Shown one piece after another: positions 1 through 7,748 of a stretch of DNA of 64,000 bases. A model generated the notes under the pieces. It ran no database searches and had not been told where the DNA came from. It worked only from the letters and a program-made list of their open reading frames with translations. The position numbers and the translations under genes were made by a program. Position 1 is the stretch's first letter. The number at the start of each line of letters is the position of its first letter. This DNA is from Bradyrhizobium lupini (GTDB lineage: Bacteria > Pseudomonadota > Alphaproteobacteria > Rhizobiales > Xanthobacteraceae), in contig NZ_CP162553.1 in NCBI RefSeq assembly GCF_040939785.1, forward strand, positions 2,976,001-3,040,000, given 5' to 3'.

Positions 1-258
1 ATGACGCTGCCGATCGCGCGCGAGCTGGCGCAGTTCGGCGTCCGCGTGCTGACGATCGCGCCCGGCCTGTTCCTCACGCCGCTGCTCGCCAACCTGCCGC
101 AGGAAGCCCAGGACTCGCTCGCCGCCGCGATCCCGTTCCCGCGCCGGCTCGGCCACGCCGACGAGTTCGCGGCGCTCGCCCTGCACATGGTCGAGAATTC
201 CTACCTCAACGGCGAAGTGGTGCGCCTCGACGGCTCGCTGCGCATGGCGCCGAAATAG
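1..258 (+). CDS. Short-chain dehydrogenase/reductase, C-terminal part (5' end outside window)
   Basis: Only the last 85 residues are present; the gene enters the window already in frame, so the ATG at base 1 is probably an internal methionine. The fragment has the SDR segment [13 protein letters not shown] after the active site and ends [13 protein letters not shown]. That ending is characteristic of type II 3-hydroxyacyl-CoA dehydrogenases (HSD17B10-like), which oxidise 3-hydroxyacyl-CoA with NAD+. The Rossmann motif and the Tyr/Lys pair lie upstream of the window and cannot be checked. A thioesterase gene follows after 10 bases, so the two are probably co-transcribed. Family assignment is good; substrate is inferred. 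Confidence 0.85.
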   Translation: MTLPIARELAQFGVRVLTIAPGLFLTPLLANLPQEAQDSLAAAIPFPRRLGHADEFAALALHMVENSYLNGEVVRLDGSLRMAPK

Positions 259-268
259 GGCGCGGCAT

Positions 269-700
269 ATGTTCGTGAACCGGCGCGACGTCCAGATCCA
301 GTGGGGTGACTGCGACCCCGCCAACATCGTCTATTACCCGCGTTATTTCGCGATGTTCGACGATTCGACGTCGACCCTGTTCGAAGTCGCCGGCTTCTCC
401 AAGCAGGACCTGGTCAAGAAATACGGCCTGGTGGGCATTCCCATGGTCGATACACGCGCCAAGTTCTACATCCCCTCGACTTATGGCGACTGGATCACCA
501 TCGAAACCAAGATCGAGAGCATCAAGCGCTCGAGCTTCGAGGTGAAGCACAGCGTCTTCAAGGGCGAGGCGCTGGCGATCGAGGGTTTCGAGACCCGTGT
601 CCTGGTCGGGCGCGACCCCGTTAACCCCGACAAACTGAAATCGGCACCGTTTCCTGCGGAAATGGTAGCCAAATTCACGGGGAGCGAGGCCCGGAGCTAA
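269..700 (+). CDS. Acyl-CoA thioesterase, 4-hydroxybenzoyl-CoA thioesterase (hotdog) family
   Basis: A 143-residue single hotdog-fold protein, the usual family length. The N-terminal QWGDCDPANIVYYPRY stretch (about residues 11-26) matches the 4-hydroxybenzoyl-CoA thioesterase signature in which the Asp after Cys is the catalytic carboxylate. It should hydrolyse an aryl- or acyl-CoA thioester in the cytoplasm. It lies 10 bases behind an acyl-CoA-type SDR and 78 bases ahead of a branched-chain-type binding protein gene, a context that fits aromatic acid or acyl-CoA breakdown. The exact acyl group is not deducible. A GGGGG/CCCCCC pair at 721-739 just downstream could form a small hairpin. Confidence 0.85.
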   Translation: MFVNRRDVQIQWGDCDPANIVYYPRYFAMFDDSTSTLFEVAGFSKQDLVKKYGLVGIPMVDTRAKFYIPSTYGDWITIETKIESIKRSSFEVKHSVFKGEALAIEGFETRVLVGRDPVNPDKLKSAPFPAEMVAKFTGSEARS

Positions 701-778
701 ATCGCCACATCACCAAAAGAGGGGGCTGAATTACCCCCCGATTTCTGCTTTCAAAGAAACACATAAAGGGAGGAATAG

Positions 779-1930
779 ATGAAACGCTTTTACCTGACCG
801 CCGCCGTCACCGCGGCTGCGCTTGCGCTGCCGGCCGTGCCCGCGCTGGCCCAGACCGCCGAGGTCACCATCGGCATCACCACCACCACGACCGGCCCGGG
901 CGCAGCGCTGGGCATTCCCGAGCGCAATGCGCTGGAGTTCGTGCCGAAGGAGATCGGCGGCGTGCCGCTGAAGGTGATCGTACTCGACGACGGCGGCGAT
1001 CCGACCACCGCGACCACCAACGCCCGCCGCTTCGTGACCGAATCCAAGGCCGACATCATCATGGGCTCGGCGCTGACGCCGCCGACCATCGCGGTGTCCA
1101 ACGTCGCCAACGAAGCCGGCATCCCGCATTTCGGCCTGGCGCCGTTCCCGATTACGCCGGAGCGCATGAAGTGGTCGGTGGCGATGCCGCAGCCGATCCC
1201 GATCGTGGGCAAGGTGCTGTACGACCACATGAAGTCGAAGGGTGTGAAGACCGTCGGTTATATCGGCTATTCCGACTCCTATGGCGACCTCTGGTTCAAC
1301 GATTTGAAGGCGCAGGCCGTGCCGATGGGCATAACCATCGCCGACGAGGAGCGCTTCGCTCGCCCCGACACGTCGGTGACCGGACAGGTGCTGAAGCTCG
1401 TGGCGGCGAATCCCGATGCCATTCTGGTCGGCGCTTCCGGCACCGCGGCCGCGCTGCCGCAGACCGAGCTACGCGAGCGTGGCTATCAGGGCCTGATCTA
1501 CCAGACCCATGGCGCCGCCAGTATGGACTTCATCCGCATCGCCGGCAAAGCTGCGGAAGGCGTGCTGATGGCCTCTGGTCCCGTCATGGATCCCGAGGAC
1601 CAGCCGGACGAAGCCGCCACCAAGAAGCCGGGCCTCGCGCTCAACTCGGCCTATGAAGCCAAGTACGGCCCGAACAGCCGCAGCCAGTTCGCCGGTCACT
1701 CTTACGACGCCTTCGAGATTCTCAAGCGCATCATCCCGGCGGCACTCAAGACGGCGAAGCCAGGCACGCCGGAATTCCGCGAGGCGATTCGCCAGGCGCT
1801 GCTGTCGGAGAAGGAGCTTGCGGCGAGCCAAGGCGTCTACAATTTCACCGAAAAGGATCGCTACGGCCTCGACGAGCGCTCGCGCATCCTGCTCACGGTG
1901 AAGAACGGCAAGTACACGCTGGTGAAATAG
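779..1930 (+). CDS. ABC transporter periplasmic substrate-binding protein (branched-chain amino acid type)
   Basis: A 383-residue protein with a clear Sec signal peptide (KR start, hydrophobic core, cleavage probably after PALA at about residue 24), then a type I periplasmic binding fold (Peripla_BP_6/LivK-like): VTIGITTTTTGPGAALG near the N-terminus and GYIGYSDSYGD in the middle. In rhizobia such proteins bind amino acids but very often aromatic acids. No permease or ATPase gene lies downstream in the window, so partners must be upstream or elsewhere. A strong ribosome site (GGGAGG, about 768-773) precedes the ATG, and an intrinsic terminator follows at 1958. Confidence 0.9.
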   Translation: MKRFYLTAAVTAAALALPAVPALAQTAEVTIGITTTTTGPGAALGIPERNALEFVPKEIGGVPLKVIVLDDGGDPTTATTNARRFVTESKADIIMGSALTPPTIAVSNVANEAGIPHFGLAPFPITPERMKWSVAMPQPIPIVGKVLYDHMKSKGVKTVGYIGYSDSYGDLWFNDLKAQAVPMGITIADEERFARPDTSVTGQVLKLVAANPDAILVGASGTAAALPQTELRERGYQGLIYQTHGAASMDFIRIAGKAAEGVLMASGPVMDPEDQPDEAATKKPGLALNSAYEAKYGPNSRSQFAGHSYDAFEILKRIIPAALKTAKPGTPEFREAIRQALLSEKELAASQGVYNFTEKDRYGLDERSRILLTVKNGKYTLVK

Positions 1931-1957
1931 ACGCAGCGGCAGGATTGAGACGACGAA

Positions 1958-1985
1958 AGCCGGCCCGATGGGCCGGCTCTTTTTG
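1958..1985 (+). terminator. Rho-independent terminator after the binding-protein gene
   Basis: Perfect 9-bp stem AGCCGGCCC (1958-1966) / GGGCCGGCT (1970-1978) with a GAT loop, followed by a T-rich run CTTTTTG. It begins 27 bases after the stop codon of the binding protein. Confidence 0.9.
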
Positions 1986-2107
1986 TTTGCAGCGAGCGTA
2001 ATGCCGGATCGCGTTTGAACAACAGCACCGCTCTCTGAGTTCCCTCCTCCCTTGTGGGGGAGGGGACACACCTTTCTCGGGGCGCTAGATGAGTCTCATT
2101 CCAGGCC

Positions 2108-2836
2108 TCAAGCCGCCTGCCGCAGCGGGGTCCAGGCGAACTCCGAATAGTAACTGTCCATCATCCGGTCGACATAAGCGGTGAGGTTCGGAAATCCTTC
2201 GGCGCGACGGCGCAGTGCGGATTCGAAGAACGGCGTCAGGATCCCGGCGAGTGCACCGAAGGCGGTGGCATCGACGCCGCAGGGCTTGTTGCCCATCAGA
2301 TAGGACTTGTCGCCGAGCTGCACCGAGAGCGCAAACAGCGAGCGCACGGCGAGATCGACGTCGTCATCGGGCGCGTGGCGGCCGAGTCCGGAGAGCAGGT
2401 AGTTCTCGGCGACACGGAATTGCGCGTCCTCGCGCAACTTCTCGCGATTGTGCTCCGGCGCGCCGTCGAAGAAATGCGCAGGCCCCTTGGCGAAGTTGAC
2501 CGGATCGACCCAGCGCGCCCCGACCAGCGCAAAATAAACGTGATGCTCGATCATGCGTTCGAATGCCCAGGCCTGCGCGCGCTCGACGAGCGACAGACCG
2601 GCGTCGAAATCGAAGCCGTAGCGGCGCTCGATATGGGCGCGGATGAAAGTGGAATCGGCCACCGCCTCGCCGCCATCGTCGATGAAGGGCAGCTGCCCCT
2701 TGGGTGATGCGGGTGGCATCGCCCGCTCCTTCCGGTAGGGCAATCCCGCCATCTTGAGCTGCACCTCCGTCTTGGTGACGAAGGGGCTGATTTCCGGCAG
2801 GCCGAAGCCGGCGCCAAAGCCGTAAAGCGTGATCAT
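2108..2836 (-). CDS. Glutathione S-transferase family protein
   Basis: 242 residues. The N-terminal thioredoxin-like half (residues 1-80) includes the cis-Pro segment KGQLPFIDDGG and the following DSTFI glutathione-site motif. The helical C-terminal half contains SYLMGNKPCGVDATAFGAL, typical of the GST_C/metaxin-like subgroup. Probable role: glutathione-dependent conjugation or peroxide/electrophile detoxification in the cytoplasm. It follows a small gene (2875-3180) by 38 bases on the same strand, and that pair is divergent from a WYL-domain regulator at 3293. A second GST in the window (10128) has the same arrangement with another WYL regulator. Confidence 0.88.
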   Translation of the reverse strand: MITLYGFGAGFGLPEISPFVTKTEVQLKMAGLPYRKERAMPPASPKGQLPFIDDGGEAVADSTFIRAHIERRYGFDFDAGLSLVERAQAWAFERMIEHHVYFALVGARWVDPVNFAKGPAHFFDGAPEHNREKLREDAQFRVAENYLLSGLGRHAPDDDVDLAVRSLFALSVQLGDKSYLMGNKPCGVDATAFGALAGILTPFFESALRRRAEGFPNLTAYVDRMMDSYYSEFAWTPLRQAA

Positions 2837-2874
2837 GAAGGCTCTCCTGAAACGACCGAAAGAGTTGAGGGAAC

Positions 2875-3180
2875 TTAACCGCGGGCTGCTGCCACCATGG
2901 TGGCAGCAGCCGTGATATCTTCTGCGAAACGGGCCCCCCGCCAGGCGCGGGCCATGACATGACGGACCAGCGCGTCCGCGGCCTGGACCAGGAAGCGAGC
3001 CACCATGGTCGCGAGCGCAAGGCGGAGGTCGAGGACCATGAGATCAAGGGATACGAGGCGGCCGAACGCCCATGCGTACCAAGCTCGGGCTTGCAAAGTC
3101 GGGACTCGCAAAGGCTGGACCTGTAAAGGCGGGGTCCGCCACAGCGCAGCGGCCGGGCCGAAATGAGTTGGAATGATCAT
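2875..3180 (-). CDS. Small hypothetical protein divergent from WYL regulator
   Basis: 101 residues starting MIIPTHFGPA. I chose the ATG at 3180 because a GAGGA ribosome site sits about 7 bases upstream; a TTG two codons earlier is the alternative. The protein is Ala/Arg-rich with an amphipathic central part (YAWAFGRLVSLDLMVLDLRLALATMVARFLVQ spans about residues 36-67) and no recognisable family. It is immediately upstream of the GST gene and divergent from the WYL regulator, so it is probably the first gene of the regulated unit. It could be a spurious high-GC reading frame; the good ribosome site is the main argument for it. Confidence 0.5.
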   Translation of the reverse strand: MIIPTHFGPAAALWRTPPLQVQPLRVPTLQARAWYAWAFGRLVSLDLMVLDLRLALATMVARFLVQAADALVRHVMARAWRGARFAEDITAAATMVAAARG

Positions 3181-3226
3181 GGACAAATCCTCTTCAGTCG
3201 ACGTGTTGTCCCGGTATAGAACTCCC

Positions 3227-3250
3227 CTGCTGCCAACATCCTGTCAGCAG
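3227..3250. promoter_or_regulatory. Imperfect palindrome between the small gene/GST and WYL regulator; candidate operator
   Basis: CTGCTGCCA (3227-3235) and TGTCAGCAG (3242-3250) are inverted repeats with one mismatch and a 6-base spacer, located in the 112-base gap between divergent genes. The TGTCAG half-site recurs in the perfect palindrome beside the second WYL regulator (10813-10843), and both share the core ACATCCTGT. Operator function is inferred from this position and similarity. Confidence 0.5.
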
Positions 3251-3292
3251 CCACGCGCCGCCTTCTGAAAAACCACCGACAAGAGATCCGTC

Positions 3293-3991
3293 ATGAGACG
3301 CGCCGACCGGCTGTTTCAAATCATCCAGGTGCTGAGGCGCACGCGTAAGCCGCTGACGGCGGACGCTATCGCGGCCGAGCTCGAGACCTCGAAGCGCACA
3401 ATCTATCGCGACATCGCCACGCTGATCGGCCAGCGCGTGCCGATCCGTGGTGAAGCCGGCATGGGCTACATCCTGGAAAAGGGTTTTGACCTGCCGCCTT
3501 TGATGCTGACACCCGACGAAATCGAGGCGGCGGTGCTGGGCGCGCAATGGGTCGCCGGCCATGCCGATCCCGCGCTGGCGCGTGCGGCTGAAGATCTGAT
3601 GGCCAAGATCGCCGACACTGTCCCTGAGCGCCTGCGTCCGTTCGTGCTGGAGCCGGCAAGCCGGGCCCGGCCGAGCTGGAACAGGGAGCCGGACCGCCTG
3701 GACATGGCTCGCACGCGCACCCAGATCCACGAAGGCAAGAAGATCATGCTGCGCTATCGCGACGAGCAGGGCCGCGCCAGCGAGCGCATGATCTGGCCGA
3801 TTTCGATCGGCTATCTCGAAGCCGTGCGCCTGCTCGCGGCCTGGTGCGAGCTGCGCGGCGACTTCCGCAGCTTCCGCACCGACCGCGTGGTCGACGCGAG
3901 CTATCCCGACGAGAGATATCCTGAAAGGCGCGACGTGCTGCGCGCGAAATGGCGCCAGAGCCTGGTCTGGGGCCCGCCAAAGGACACGTGA
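3293..3991 (+). CDS. WYL-domain helix-turn-helix transcriptional regulator (YafY-like)
   Basis: 232 residues. The N-terminal HTH_11-type domain (1-60) has the recognition helix ETSKRTIYRDIATL, followed by the YafY-type segment GYILEKGFDLPPLMLTPDEIEA. The C-terminal WYL-like domain (about 150-215) has a degenerate WYL strand (EAVRLLAAWCELR) and the conserved RSFRTDRV ligand/loop segment. Such one-component regulators bind a ligand through the WYL domain and usually control the divergent gene, here the small gene plus GST. The next gene starts 2 bases after this stop codon, implying co-transcription. Confidence 0.88.
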   Translation: MRRADRLFQIIQVLRRTRKPLTADAIAAELETSKRTIYRDIATLIGQRVPIRGEAGMGYILEKGFDLPPLMLTPDEIEAAVLGAQWVAGHADPALARAAEDLMAKIADTVPERLRPFVLEPASRARPSWNREPDRLDMARTRTQIHEGKKIMLRYRDEQGRASERMIWPISIGYLEAVRLLAAWCELRGDFRSFRTDRVVDASYPDERYPERRDVLRAKWRQSLVWGPPKDT

Positions 3992-3993
3992 CG

Positions 3994-4323
3994 ATGGATG
4001 AGAACGCCCCCATCGACCTGTCGAGCTGTTGCCAGAGTTGCGGCGCCTGCTGCGGCTATTCGGCGAACTGGCCGCGCTTCTCGATCGAGAGCGACGAGGA
4101 GCTTGCCGCGATTCCCGAAGCGCTCGTCAACGACCGTCAGTCCGGCATGCGCTGCGAAGGCGATCGCTGTTCGGCGTTGCAGGGGAACATTGGAAAAGCG
4201 ACCGCGTGCGGCATCTATGCAGTGCGGCCGGACGTGTGCCGCACCTGCATGCCGGGCGATGCCGAATGCGCGATGGCGCGACGGAAATTCGGGCTGCCGG
4301 TGATAGAGGCCGCCGGCGCATGA
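3994..4323 (+). CDS. YkgJ family cysteine-cluster protein
   Basis: 109 residues. The hallmark of the family is visible: an N-terminal CCQSCGACC cluster (about residues 10-18) and a C-terminal CGIYAVRPDVCRTC segment, consistent with a zinc or iron-sulfur binding CxxCxxCC fold. The start at 3994 is preceded by AAGGA and lies just after the WYL regulator stop codon, so translation is probably coupled. Function of the family is unknown. The stop codon is embedded in a dispersed intergenic repeat (4319-4362), so the last residues are repeat-encoded. Confidence 0.85.
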   Translation: MDENAPIDLSSCCQSCGACCGYSANWPRFSIESDEELAAIPEALVNDRQSGMRCEGDRCSALQGNIGKATACGIYAVRPDVCRTCMPGDAECAMARRKFGLPVIEAAGA

Positions 4324-4362
4324 TCCGGAAAAGTGTGCAGCGGTTTTCCGCCGAGATCATAC
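4319..4362. repeat. Dispersed palindromic intergenic repeat (GATCCGGAAAA type)
   Basis: GATCCGGAAAAGTG followed after a short loop by GGTTTTCC and GATCAT forms an imperfect hairpin. I recognise this (from memory) as a common short palindromic element in Rhizobiales genomes. It lies between the convergent YkgJ gene and the gene at 4397, and may serve as a bidirectional terminator-like structure. Confidence 0.6.
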
Positions 4363-4396
4363 GCCAATAGAGAGCTAGAGCGCGATCGATCGTGCT

Positions 4397-4795
4397 TTAG
4401 GCCGGGACGGCTTCGCTGATCTCGTCGTCGATCTCGTCGTCCAGCGGCGCGAGCACCGAGAGCGGCTTGGTCGACAGCGTGATCGGCTTGCGGCCACCCG
4501 ACAGCGACGGCGAGGATTTCGCCGCGCCTTCGCGCGCAAGCGCGTAGAGCGTCGAACCGACACGGCCGCCGTTCTCGATCAGGTCGCGCTCGTTACAGCT
4601 GCCAGCGATCGCGACCGCCAGCGAGTGCAGATGGCTGCGGCGATAGCAGAACAGCGCCAGCCTGGCGCGCGCGTCAGGGGAAACACTTTCAACCAGCCTC
4701 GGCAGGCCACTCTCGCTGGCGCGGTACATCTCGCCAAGGAGTTCGTCGCGGACCGGGCACGAATCGCCTTCAAAGGTATCGCGGCTTGAAAACAT
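4397..4795 (-). CDS. Conserved hypothetical protein, soluble, 132 residues
   Basis: Begins MFSSRDTFEGDSCPVRDELL with a strong GAGGGAG ribosome site about 8 bases upstream. The middle (about 40-95) is helical and the tail is acidic and probably disordered (DDEIDDEISEA). No signal peptide, membrane segment or recognised domain. It is a single gene convergent with the YkgJ gene. GC3 and ribosome site support real coding; I cannot assign a function. Confidence 0.65.
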   Translation of the reverse strand: MFSSRDTFEGDSCPVRDELLGEMYRASESGLPRLVESVSPDARARLALFCYRRSHLHSLAVAIAGSCNERDLIENGGRVGSTLYALAREGAAKSSPSLSGGRKPITLSTKPLSVLAPLDDEIDDEISEAVPA

Positions 4796-4966
4796 TGCAG
4801 TTCTCCCTCGTCTGGGAAGATGCAGTGCAATTCTCTAATGAAAGGTTAACCACGCTGCCCGGTAGTCACCCGGGGGTCCTTTGCGCGTGGGCCGCGAATC
4901 AATGGGCTGGGCGGGGATCCAGCCGCGCTATCTGAGCCGATGAGTCAGGCGCGAACGCCTCCACCG

Positions 4967-5052
4967 CGTCATGGCCGGGCTTGTCCCGGCCATCCACGGA
5001 AAGCCGAGAGGCGCGAAGATCGTGGATGCCCGGGACAAGCCCGGGCATGACG
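4967..5052. repeat. Nested inverted repeat, family A copy 1
   Basis: Two 32-base arms (4967-4998 and 5021-5052) are inverted copies agreeing at 30 of 32 positions. Each arm is itself a palindrome around CTTGT or ACAAG, with CCGG-rich flanks. The two differences between arms are a G/C pair swapped to C/G, which preserves the internal hairpin of each arm. Related copies are at 37557-37646 and 42735-42833. It lies between two minus-strand genes. Confidence 0.85.
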
Positions 5053-5104
5053 ACCTCTTGTGGATGCCGATGGACGACCACCTACGCGCCGAGGCCGCCA
5101 GCGG

Positions 5105-5506
5105 TCAGTTCGCCGCCATGAAGATGGAGAGGCCGAAGCCAGTCAGATGGTGCAGGGCCTGGTCGACACCGATCAGGGTCCAGAACCAGGGATGCGCAAG
5201 ATCGACACCGAAATTGGCTGAGACGAGGCCCTTGGCGCGGTCGATCGTGATGTGGATGACGAAGTCGATCAGCGCCACAAACCAGAATTTGGGCGCCACG
5301 ATCAGGATCAGCGGCAGCGCAACCGCAAGGTGAACCAGGCAGTGCACCAGGAGCGGCAGGGCCCAACCGTGCTTCTGGTCCTTGCCGTGCGCCATCCAGG
5401 CGGTCTGGAGGACGAAATCGGCGATGATGTGCTTGAACGTCAGCAGCAACATCCAACCAATGAGGGCTTCGACCGGAACCGCCGATGACAGGGGTGGAAA
5501 CGACAA
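5105..5506 (-). CDS. DUF3307-like integral membrane protein
   Basis: About 133 residues. From FKHIIADFVLQTAWM onward it matches the start of DUF3307 proteins (HxxxDFxxQ), followed by hydrophobic helices (PLLVHCLVHLAVALPLILIV; FVALIDFVIHITIDRAKG) and the second His-rich segment DQALHHLTG. It is predicted to sit in the inner membrane with three or four helices; function unknown. The start is uncertain: no ATG lies between the upstream region and the first helix. A TTG at 5506 has a plausible GAGG ribosome site; a TTG at 5572 and the ATG inside GWMLLL are alternatives. Confidence 0.7.
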   Translation of the reverse strand: MSFPPLSSAVPVEALIGWMLLLTFKHIIADFVLQTAWMAHGKDQKHGWALPLLVHCLVHLAVALPLILIVAPKFWFVALIDFVIHITIDRAKGLVSANFGVDLAHPWFWTLIGVDQALHHLTGFGLSIFMAAN

Positions 5507-5853
5507 GGCGCCCTCGTTGACGTGACAAGAAGAATTGGAGCGTTCAGCGCAATCTCTTCCTGGACCGGTCAAATCGCCGGGACTTGCGATTTATGACACC
5601 TCCCGCGGCGGAATGCAGCCGGGGGGAACCGGAAAATCGCCAACTGTGGCTAACTGGTGATAGGATGACCAATCGCCGGGGCCGAGTTGAGTAAGGTTAC
5701 CTTCGGCTCGGAATTTGCATTCCGCGGCCTGCGCGCTACCATCGCCAGTAGAGAATATCGTTCTTTTTTCAGACGTTTACGAATTGCAGGGCGACCGCAG
5801 CGATCACATCCGCAAGCCGCCCGCCACCGGAAGCATAAGGCCAGAGTGCTGCC
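5507..5853. other. Intergenic region upstream of divergent genes
   Basis: 347 bases between the divergent DUF3307 and TAXI-type genes. It is less GC-rich than its surroundings around 5640-5780 and presumably holds both promoters. I see no convincing reading frame, RNA gene or long palindrome. Confidence 0.5.
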
Positions 5854-7299
5854 ATGAGTACTGAGGGCCCGACCTCATCGCCGATCGAGCCACCGCCCCG
5901 GCGACCCAAGGTGATCAAGACCAACCAGCAGCAGGTCTTCCTCTACGTCGTGCTGACCCTGCTGTTGTCGCTTGCCACCGTCTGGGCCGGCCGCATGCTG
6001 GTGCACAATTCGGAGACGCTGACCTTTGCGGTCGGCGCCCCCAACAGCGACGAGGCGCTGTTCGCAGCCAAGCTCGCCGCCGTCCTGAAGAACAACGCCT
6101 CGCGCTTCCGGATCAAGATCGTCAACAACGCCGACAACGCCAAGGCGATCGCCCAGTTCGATCGCAAGCAGGCCGACCTCGCGGTGCTGCGCACCGACGC
6201 CAAGGTGCCGCTGCGGGCACGCACGCTCGCGATCCTCGAGCACGATATCGTGCTGCTGCTCGGGCCCGGAAACAAGAAGATCAAGTCGCTCGCCGAGCTG
6301 AAGAAGAAGAAGGTCGCCGTCGTCGCCGACAACGACTCCGCGCTCGTCTTCGTCCGCGGTATCCTCGACGTTCCGGAGGGTGCGGACGCGGAGAGGATCC
6401 GGATGGCGCCACAGGGCGCTACGCTCGACAAGCTGTTCGCGCCGGCGAGCGGCTTTGGCGCAGTCGTCGCCATCGTCCACGCCTCGCGGGCGGTGCGGGA
6501 CAAGGCGTATGAGCAGGTCGCCAGGCGCGGCGGCTTCACGCTGAACGCGATCGACGAGGCGAAAGCGCTGGCGCGCAAGATCCCCGGCATTTCCAGCGAG
6601 ACGCTGACGGCGGGCACGCTGTCTGCATCGCCGGAAATTCCCGGCGACGATCTCGACACGATCGGGCTCGAATGGTTGCTGGTCGCCCAATCCAGGATGT
6701 CGCCGACGACGGCCGGGGAGCTCGCGCGCACCGTCTACGAGAACAAGTCCGCGCTCGGGCTCGACAGCGGCTTTGCCACTAGGATCGAGCCCGCCTCCGT
6801 CGAGAAGGACGCCTTCGTGATGGCGCATCAAGGGGCGGCCGACTACATCAACGACGACACCAAGTCGTTCATGGATAAGTACAGCGACCTGATGTATCTC
6901 GGCGCTGCCGCGCTCAGCGTCATCGGCTCGATCTTCGCCGCGATCTACGCCAAGATCACCCGGATCGCGCCGGAGAAGGCCAGCGAGCTGGCCACCGCCA
7001 TCCTCGACATCGGCGAGCGGATCGAACATGCGCATTCGCTCGACCAGCTCGAATGTCTCCAGGACGAGCTGGAAGGCATTTTACGCGGCGCCGTCATCGG
7101 CCTCAGAGACGGCACGATCAGTACCGACGGGCTCGACACCTTCAAGCTCGGCTACGAATTCGTCCGCGACGAGATCGGCATGCGCCGCGACTATCTCAAG
7201 CGCCATGCGGGCGCGGGCGAGAAGGCCGCTCAGGATGTGGCCCCTTCCCAGCACGACGAGAGCAATGTCGTGGTGGTGAAGACAGCTCAGAGTGCCTGA
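5854..7299 (+). CDS. Membrane-tethered TAXI-family solute-binding-like protein
   Basis: 481 residues. After a short Pro-rich cytoplasmic N-terminus comes a membrane segment (about 28-50), then a TAXI/NMT1-type periplasmic binding fold (about 55-340; FAVGAPNSDEALFAAKLAAVL, KQADLAVLRTDA, KKKKVAVVAD). A second membrane helix (about 347-368, YLGAAALSVIGSIFAAIYAKI) is followed by a helical cytoplasmic tail of about 110 residues. Ordinary TAXI binding proteins are free in the periplasm and lack the second helix and tail, so this looks like a sensor or receptor rather than a transport component. No TRAP permease gene is adjacent. A two-helix small protein and a gated channel follow on the same strand. 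Confidence 0.8.
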   Translation: MSTEGPTSSPIEPPPRRPKVIKTNQQQVFLYVVLTLLLSLATVWAGRMLVHNSETLTFAVGAPNSDEALFAAKLAAVLKNNASRFRIKIVNNADNAKAIAQFDRKQADLAVLRTDAKVPLRARTLAILEHDIVLLLGPGNKKIKSLAELKKKKVAVVADNDSALVFVRGILDVPEGADAERIRMAPQGATLDKLFAPASGFGAVVAIVHASRAVRDKAYEQVARRGGFTLNAIDEAKALARKIPGISSETLTAGTLSASPEIPGDDLDTIGLEWLLVAQSRMSPTTAGELARTVYENKSALGLDSGFATRIEPASVEKDAFVMAHQGAADYINDDTKSFMDKYSDLMYLGAAALSVIGSIFAAIYAKITRIAPEKASELATAILDIGERIEHAHSLDQLECLQDELEGILRGAVIGLRDGTISTDGLDTFKLGYEFVRDEIGMRRDYLKRHAGAGEKAAQDVAPSQHDESNVVVVKTAQSA

Positions 7300-7421
7300 C
7301 CCATCAATTTGAGGACCTACGGCGACGCCTTGCCGGCACGTCTTCGAGCGACCGGGGGCCCTAGGCCGGGAACCGTCCCTGTCCACAACCGTTTGTTCTC
7401 GGATCAACCGGAGACCGCGCC

Positions 7422-7640
7422 ATGCGTGCACTCCTCATCATCTTCCTGCTGGGAATGTTGGCCGCGGTTGGCTATTTCGTTTATTCCGCGATGGCGGTCG
7501 AGGGCGAGCCGATCCCGACGGAAGGCTACGTGGCGCTGGCGCTGGGGGCCGGTTTTTCCGTTCTTGTCGGCATCGGCTTGATGGTGCTGCTGTTCTTCAG
7601 CAGCCGTCGCGGCTACGACGAACCGCCGCATTTCAAGTAG
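7422..7640 (+). CDS. Small inner-membrane protein, two helices
   Basis: 72 residues: a hydrophobic N-terminal helix (about 3-25), a short loop EGEPIPTEGY, a second helix (about 38-60), and a charged tail SSRRGYDEPPHFK. It has no recognised family. It lies between the TAXI-type protein and the cyclic-nucleotide-gated channel on the same strand, so it may belong to the same unit, although the 122-base gap upstream leaves room for its own promoter. Confidence 0.65.
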   Translation: MRALLIIFLLGMLAAVGYFVYSAMAVEGEPIPTEGYVALALGAGFSVLVGIGLMVLLFFSSRRGYDEPPHFK

Positions 7641-7748
7641 CGGCGCGTGGTCCGGCGGACCGTCGTTGACGGCCTCGAGCCGGGCAGGCACTTTGGCAGC
7701 GAGGTTCCAGCCGGGGACCGCAAAGACGAAACTGAGCCGCCTGCCCGC

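Noticed and set aside
4967..5052. tRNA or structured RNA gene
   Set aside because: Strong pairing comes from inverted-repeat arms; no tRNA T-loop or anticodon arm, and related copies occur elsewhere in the window.
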